This document shows, one piece after another, positions 61,824 through 64,000 of a DNA stretch of 64,000 nucleotides (position 1 is its first letter; the number at the start of each line of letters is the position of its first letter). A program made the position numbers and the translations under genes. This DNA is from Oceanibaculum indicum P24 (GTDB lineage Bacteria > Pseudomonadota > Alphaproteobacteria > Oceanibaculales > Oceanibaculaceae), in contig NZ_AMRL01000002.1 of assembly GCF_000299935.1 (NCBI RefSeq), positions 124,001-188,000 on the forward strand. Reading direction: 5' to 3'. The notes below the pieces were generated by a model. That model did no database searches. It was not told where the DNA came from and saw only the letters and a program-made list of their open reading frames with translations.

Positions 61824-61976
61824 TCAAAGGCGGTTGGAAGGCCGGTCAATCGGGCCGGCGATGTCGGATACGGCGCCGGAGAGCGCCAGGCGCTCGGCAT
61901 GGGGCAGCGGGGCCAGCCGGTGGCGGCGCAGCAGCCGGTCAAGCAGGCCATCAAGAAACAGGGGCAGCAGACGCAT
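61824..61976 (-). CDS. 50-residue phage ORF
   Basis: ATG at 61976 with AAGGAGA nearby upstream; sequence MRLLPLFLDGLLDRLLRRHR then LAPLPHAERLALSGAVSDIA, ending at TGA 61824-61826, 12 bp before the Gam-like start. The first part is an amphipathic Leu/Arg helix. Good ribosome site and operon spacing support it; its coding status is otherwise unproven. It overlaps the end of the DnaA-like gene by 26 bp. Confidence 0.5.
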   Translation of the reverse strand: MRLLPLFLDGLLDRLLRRHRLAPLPHAERLALSGAVSDIAGPIDRPSNRL

Positions 61977-62289
61977 GGACGGTCTCCTTCAGTTGGAGTT
62001 CGAGACGGTAGAGACGGTCGCGGACATCCGGGTCCGTCCGGCGCAGGCGCTCGATCTGCAGGACGCCATGACGGACGGTCGTGTGGTCGCGGCCGCCGAA
62101 GGCCGCGCCGAGATAGGGGTAGCTCCGGCCGGTCAGCTTACGGGCCAGCCAGTAAGCCTCTTGCCGCACCCGTGCGAGCGGCTGCTCTCGGCTTTCGCGC
62201 AGCAGCTCCGCGATACGGATACCGGCCTGTCTCGCGACCAGGCGCTGCACGTCGAAGATGCGGATGCGCGACGGGTCCATGGCGGTCAT
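61951..62289 (-). CDS. Stand-alone DnaA domain IV-like protein
   Basis: A 112-residue protein that is almost only DnaA domain IV: IFDVQRLVARQAGIRIAELL, REQPLARVRQEAYWLARKLT and the signature YPYLGAAFGGRDHTTVRHGV, which binds DnaA boxes in the full-length protein. There is no AAA+ domain. It could bind origin-type sites, in the phage or the host, without initiating. Start shares ATGA with the previous gene. Confidence 0.85.
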   Translation of the reverse strand: MTAMDPSRIRIFDVQRLVARQAGIRIAELLRESREQPLARVRQEAYWLARKLTGRSYPYLGAAFGGRDHTTVRHGVLQIERLRRTDPDVRDRLYRLELQLKETVHASAAPVS

Positions 62290-62654
62290 GACGCACCGCC
62301 GCGCAACTGGTCGCTCATGGCGATCACAGCGATGGCCAGCTGCTGCAGCTGGGCGTTCACCGGCTGGCGGGTATCAAGGCCGCCGGCAACGCGATGGGCG
62401 GTCAGTATCGCGGACGCCACGTCCACCGGTGGTGACGCCTGTGCGACTCCATCCGGCCGGATGGTGACCAGAACCGGAACGGAGGCCTGCCCCTCGCTGG
62501 CACCCTCCGGCTGGCAATAGGTCAGCAGCCGGGCGTTCTCCAGCAGCCGGTAGCTGACGACGCGGCCCCAGCTCTTGCTGCCGAGCTGCACGCGCATACC
62601 GAGCGGGCTGGTGTCCATCTGGACGGCTCCAGGGCTGTGTGCGGCGGCGCTCAT
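62286..62654 (-). CDS. Early phage protein, unknown
   Basis: A 122-residue protein starting at 62654. A beta-rich N-terminal part (GMRVQLGSKSWGRVVSYRLL) and a C-terminal helix (QPVNAQLQQLAIAVIAMSDQ). Overlaps neighbours by 4 bp. Not recognised. Confidence 0.62.
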   Translation of the reverse strand: MSAAAHSPGAVQMDTSPLGMRVQLGSKSWGRVVSYRLLENARLLTYCQPEGASEGQASVPVLVTIRPDGVAQASPPVDVASAILTAHRVAGGLDTRQPVNAQLQQLAIAVIAMSDQLRGGAS

Positions 62655-63082
62655 GCTGCGTCTCCGCCGTCCGTGGCCATGGGCCAGGTCGGATAGTGGA
62701 TGACCGCAGACCGGCCGGGGAAGTCGATGACGATCAACTCGCCAGTACCGTCTTCGGCCGGGCGGCCGGGCAGACCCTTCAGCGCCAGGTCGGCGGCAGC
62801 GCCCCATATGACCTGGGCGAGGAAGGACACGCCGCTGGGGGTAAGCCTCTGCCAATCGCCGCGACGGACACGCCCCTCAAGGCCTCCGGCCATGCGCCGC
62901 AGATCACCGGCGGCACTTGGCGACACGCCGTCCACCTGGCCGGCCACGTCCTGCAGGATGGCCGCGATCTGCTCCTCCTGCTGGCGCACGGGCGCACCGC
63001 CGTCATGCAGCATCTGGTCGATGCCCCAGGCCAGCGCGATCAGCCGGCCGGTCGGATAACTCTGTGTGTGATCAACTGGCAT
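62651..63082 (-). CDS. Early phage protein, unknown
   Basis: A 143-residue protein starting at 63082 (MPVDHTQSYPTGRLIALAWG). Helical N-terminal half (QQEEQIAAILQDVAGQVDGV) and a beta C-terminal half (GELIVIDFPGRSAVIHYPTW). The start overlaps the HTH gene by 11 bp. Not recognised. Confidence 0.62.
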   Translation of the reverse strand: MPVDHTQSYPTGRLIALAWGIDQMLHDGGAPVRQQEEQIAAILQDVAGQVDGVSPSAAGDLRRMAGGLEGRVRRGDWQRLTPSGVSFLAQVIWGAAADLALKGLPGRPAEDGTGELIVIDFPGRSAVIHYPTWPMATDGGDAA

Positions 63083-63464
63083 CGTTCTCCTCCTCGATGC
63101 GGCTGTGGGGACAACGCGGCCGGCCAATGCCCCGGCAGGCCCGCCACAAGGCAGGGCGGCCGGGCTGGGTGGCCCGCAATGGCTGGCGTTGTTCGGTGAT
63201 GCAGCGGGCGCGGCTGATCTCGCCCAGGATTGGGCATTCGACGACCAGGCCGGCGAAGGCGCCCAGCACGGCCTGTTCGACCGCGCGCAGATCGCCCTTG
63301 TACTTTCCGGCCAGCACCTGGCTGACCGCGCTGGCGCTGTAACCAAGCGCCTGCGCGACCTTCGACTGGCTGGTGCGGTCGGCCTCGCGGGCCAGCGTCT
63401 CGATCCAGGCCGGGATGCTTTCGCCCCAGGCGGCACGGGCGCGGTCGATGGCAGCGGCGTTCAT
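63072..63464 (-). CDS. HTH protein resembling the MuB N-terminal domain
   Basis: A 130-residue protein with one clear HTH: READRTSQSKVAQALGYSAS then AVSQVLAGKYKGDLRAVEQA. The pattern 'S-x-x-S-x-x-L-x-x-K-Y-x-G-D' is that of the MuB DNA-binding N-terminus, but no ATPase follows. The C-terminal half carries CPILGEISRARC and basic residues. It may regulate early genes. Confidence 0.72.
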   Translation of the reverse strand: MNAAAIDRARAAWGESIPAWIETLAREADRTSQSKVAQALGYSASAVSQVLAGKYKGDLRAVEQAVLGAFAGLVVECPILGEISRARCITEQRQPLRATQPGRPALWRACRGIGRPRCPHSRIEEENDAS

Positions 63465-64000
63465 GCGTCACCGCCATTCTGCAGCGCGATCTCCTCGCTG
63501 GTGTTCGGGTCGTAGATCGTGCCGTAGCGCGCGCTCCAGCTCGGCGCCTGCGGCCCGGTATCGCGGACCAGCAGATAACGGGCGGGCGTCGGCCGCCGCA
63601 GTACGTGGACATAGCCGGCTTGGGCGAGGATCGAGAGATAGGCCTGCACCGCCGTCTCCGGCCGCTTCTCGGCCTTGGCAGCCAGCTCGACAATGTCTGC
63701 CAGCGTGCCCTTGCGGATTTTGCGCAGCACCCACCAGGTGCGGCCGCGCAGGCCACTTGCCGATGTCAGGCGGCGGCCCTGCGGCACACCTTTGCGCGGC
63801 CCGCTGCTGACCTCTGCGTCGCCCTGCCGCGCGGCATCCGTGGCGCGGTAGCAGGCGCGGCGTGGTGTGGTGGCCAAGCCGTTGCGGGTCAGCACGTCCA
63901 GCGAGTGCTTGACCTGCTTTGACGACAGGCCGGTGCTGGAGACGATCTGCGATGGCGTCACGCAATCGCCGGTCGCGATGATCTCCCGCAGCACCAGTTC
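63461..64000 (-). CDS. Two-winged-helix phage protein (partial at window edge)
   Basis: At least 178 residues, open at the window edge; a GTG at 63994 or a start beyond 64000. Two winged-helix units: TPSQIVSSTGLSSKQVKHSL with DVLTRNGLATTPRR, and KIRKGTLADIVELAAKAEKR with QAYLSILAQAGYVHVLR. A linker of basic residues joins them. Probably a DNA-binding early regulator; family unknown. Confidence 0.65.
   Translation of the reverse strand, partial: ELVLREIIATGDCVTPSQIVSSTGLSSKQVKHSLDVLTRNGLATTPRRACYRATDAARQGDAEVSSGPRKGVPQGRRLTSASGLRGRTWWVLRKIRKGTLADIVELAAKAEKRPETAVQAYLSILAQAGYVHVLRRPTPARYLLVRDTGPQAPSWSARYGTIYDPNTSEEIALQNGGDA

Larger units (their letters stand above)
31110..64000 (-). mobile_element. 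Mu-type transposable prophage (right part; continues past window)
   Basis: From about 31110 nearly all genes run on the minus strand in the Mu order when read leftward: early genes, GemA, Mor/C activator, lysis, terminase gp27/gp28, portal gp29, gpF, protease/scaffold, capsid, gp36, gpG, gp37, tail, then a terminal modification module. The boundary is placed at the TG that opens the end repeats next to hslU. Transposase A and B and the left end must lie beyond 64000. All late genes are open except one early gene with a probable frameshift, so the element may be active. Confidence 0.92.

Overview
The window is G+C-rich DNA from an alphaproteobacterium. Gene content and order (divergent lpoA-like/rsmI pair, hrcA-grpE, dnaK-dnaJ, hisB-H-A-F-E, hslVU, bactofilin) suggest a Rhodospirillales-type organism; this placement is inference from synteny and protein style, not from a marker tree. 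It has two parts: a dense housekeeping chromosome (1 to about 31.1 kb) and the right-hand 33 kb of a Mu-type transposable prophage (about 31.11 kb to beyond the window edge). I saw no rRNA, tRNA or CRISPR array.

Chromosome. Positions 1-4916 hold an LpoA-like lipoprotein (partial), rsmI, yraN, a BON-domain lipoprotein, a SirB1-like protein and gshB; the first four mirror the E. coli yraM/L/N/P neighbourhood. A bipartite palindromic repeat separates gshB from a YifB-type ATPase. Next come hemW, rdgB and rph (minus strand), then a chaperone block hrcA-grpE / DUF1848 / dnaK-dnaJ with a strong hairpin between dnaK and dnaJ and a terminator after dnaJ. Then come a PadR regulator with a possible operator, dapB, a DUF2244 protein, nth, a lipoprotein, a bactofilin, a CysZ/EI24-type membrane protein, a PfkB kinase, an AmpG-like permease, ppa, and a minus-strand histidine operon (hisB-hisH-GNAT-hisA-hisF-hisE) that continues into HIT and VOC genes. 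hslV, a secreted-type glycerophosphodiesterase and hslU complete the chromosomal part.

Prophage. Just after hslU lie two 16-bp direct repeats at 22-bp spacing behind a TG dinucleotide, as expected for a MuA-family transposon end. Reading leftward (minus strand) from the window edge are: a run of small, overlapping early genes including HTH proteins, a stand-alone DnaA domain IV, a Gam-like protein, GapR and GemA; a Mor/C-type activator; a lysis region; Mu-type packaging and head genes (gp25-gp29, F, I/Z, capsid, gp36, G, gp37); a siphovirus-type tail (tube, G/GT chaperones, 1530-residue tape measure, hub and fibre proteins); and a terminal module with a DNA adenine methylase, a zinc-ribbon protein and an AT-rich membrane-protein gene. 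Transposase A and target-selector B are not in the window and should lie beyond 64 kb. Head genes are Mu-like but no contractile sheath gene was seen, so the virion is probably a B3/D3112-like transposable siphophage.

The most informative new observations are: (i) a tail-chaperone gene with a perfect G-GGA-AAC slippery heptamer directly before its stop codon and a DUF1799-like open frame behind it that has no start codon; (ii) two near-identical palindromes at exactly the places of the Mu late promoters Plys and PI, in a phage that encodes one Mor/C-like activator; (iii) the transposon-end repeats; (iv) the AT-rich membrane cargo gene beside the methylase; and (v) a likely frameshift in a seven-G run of an early gene.
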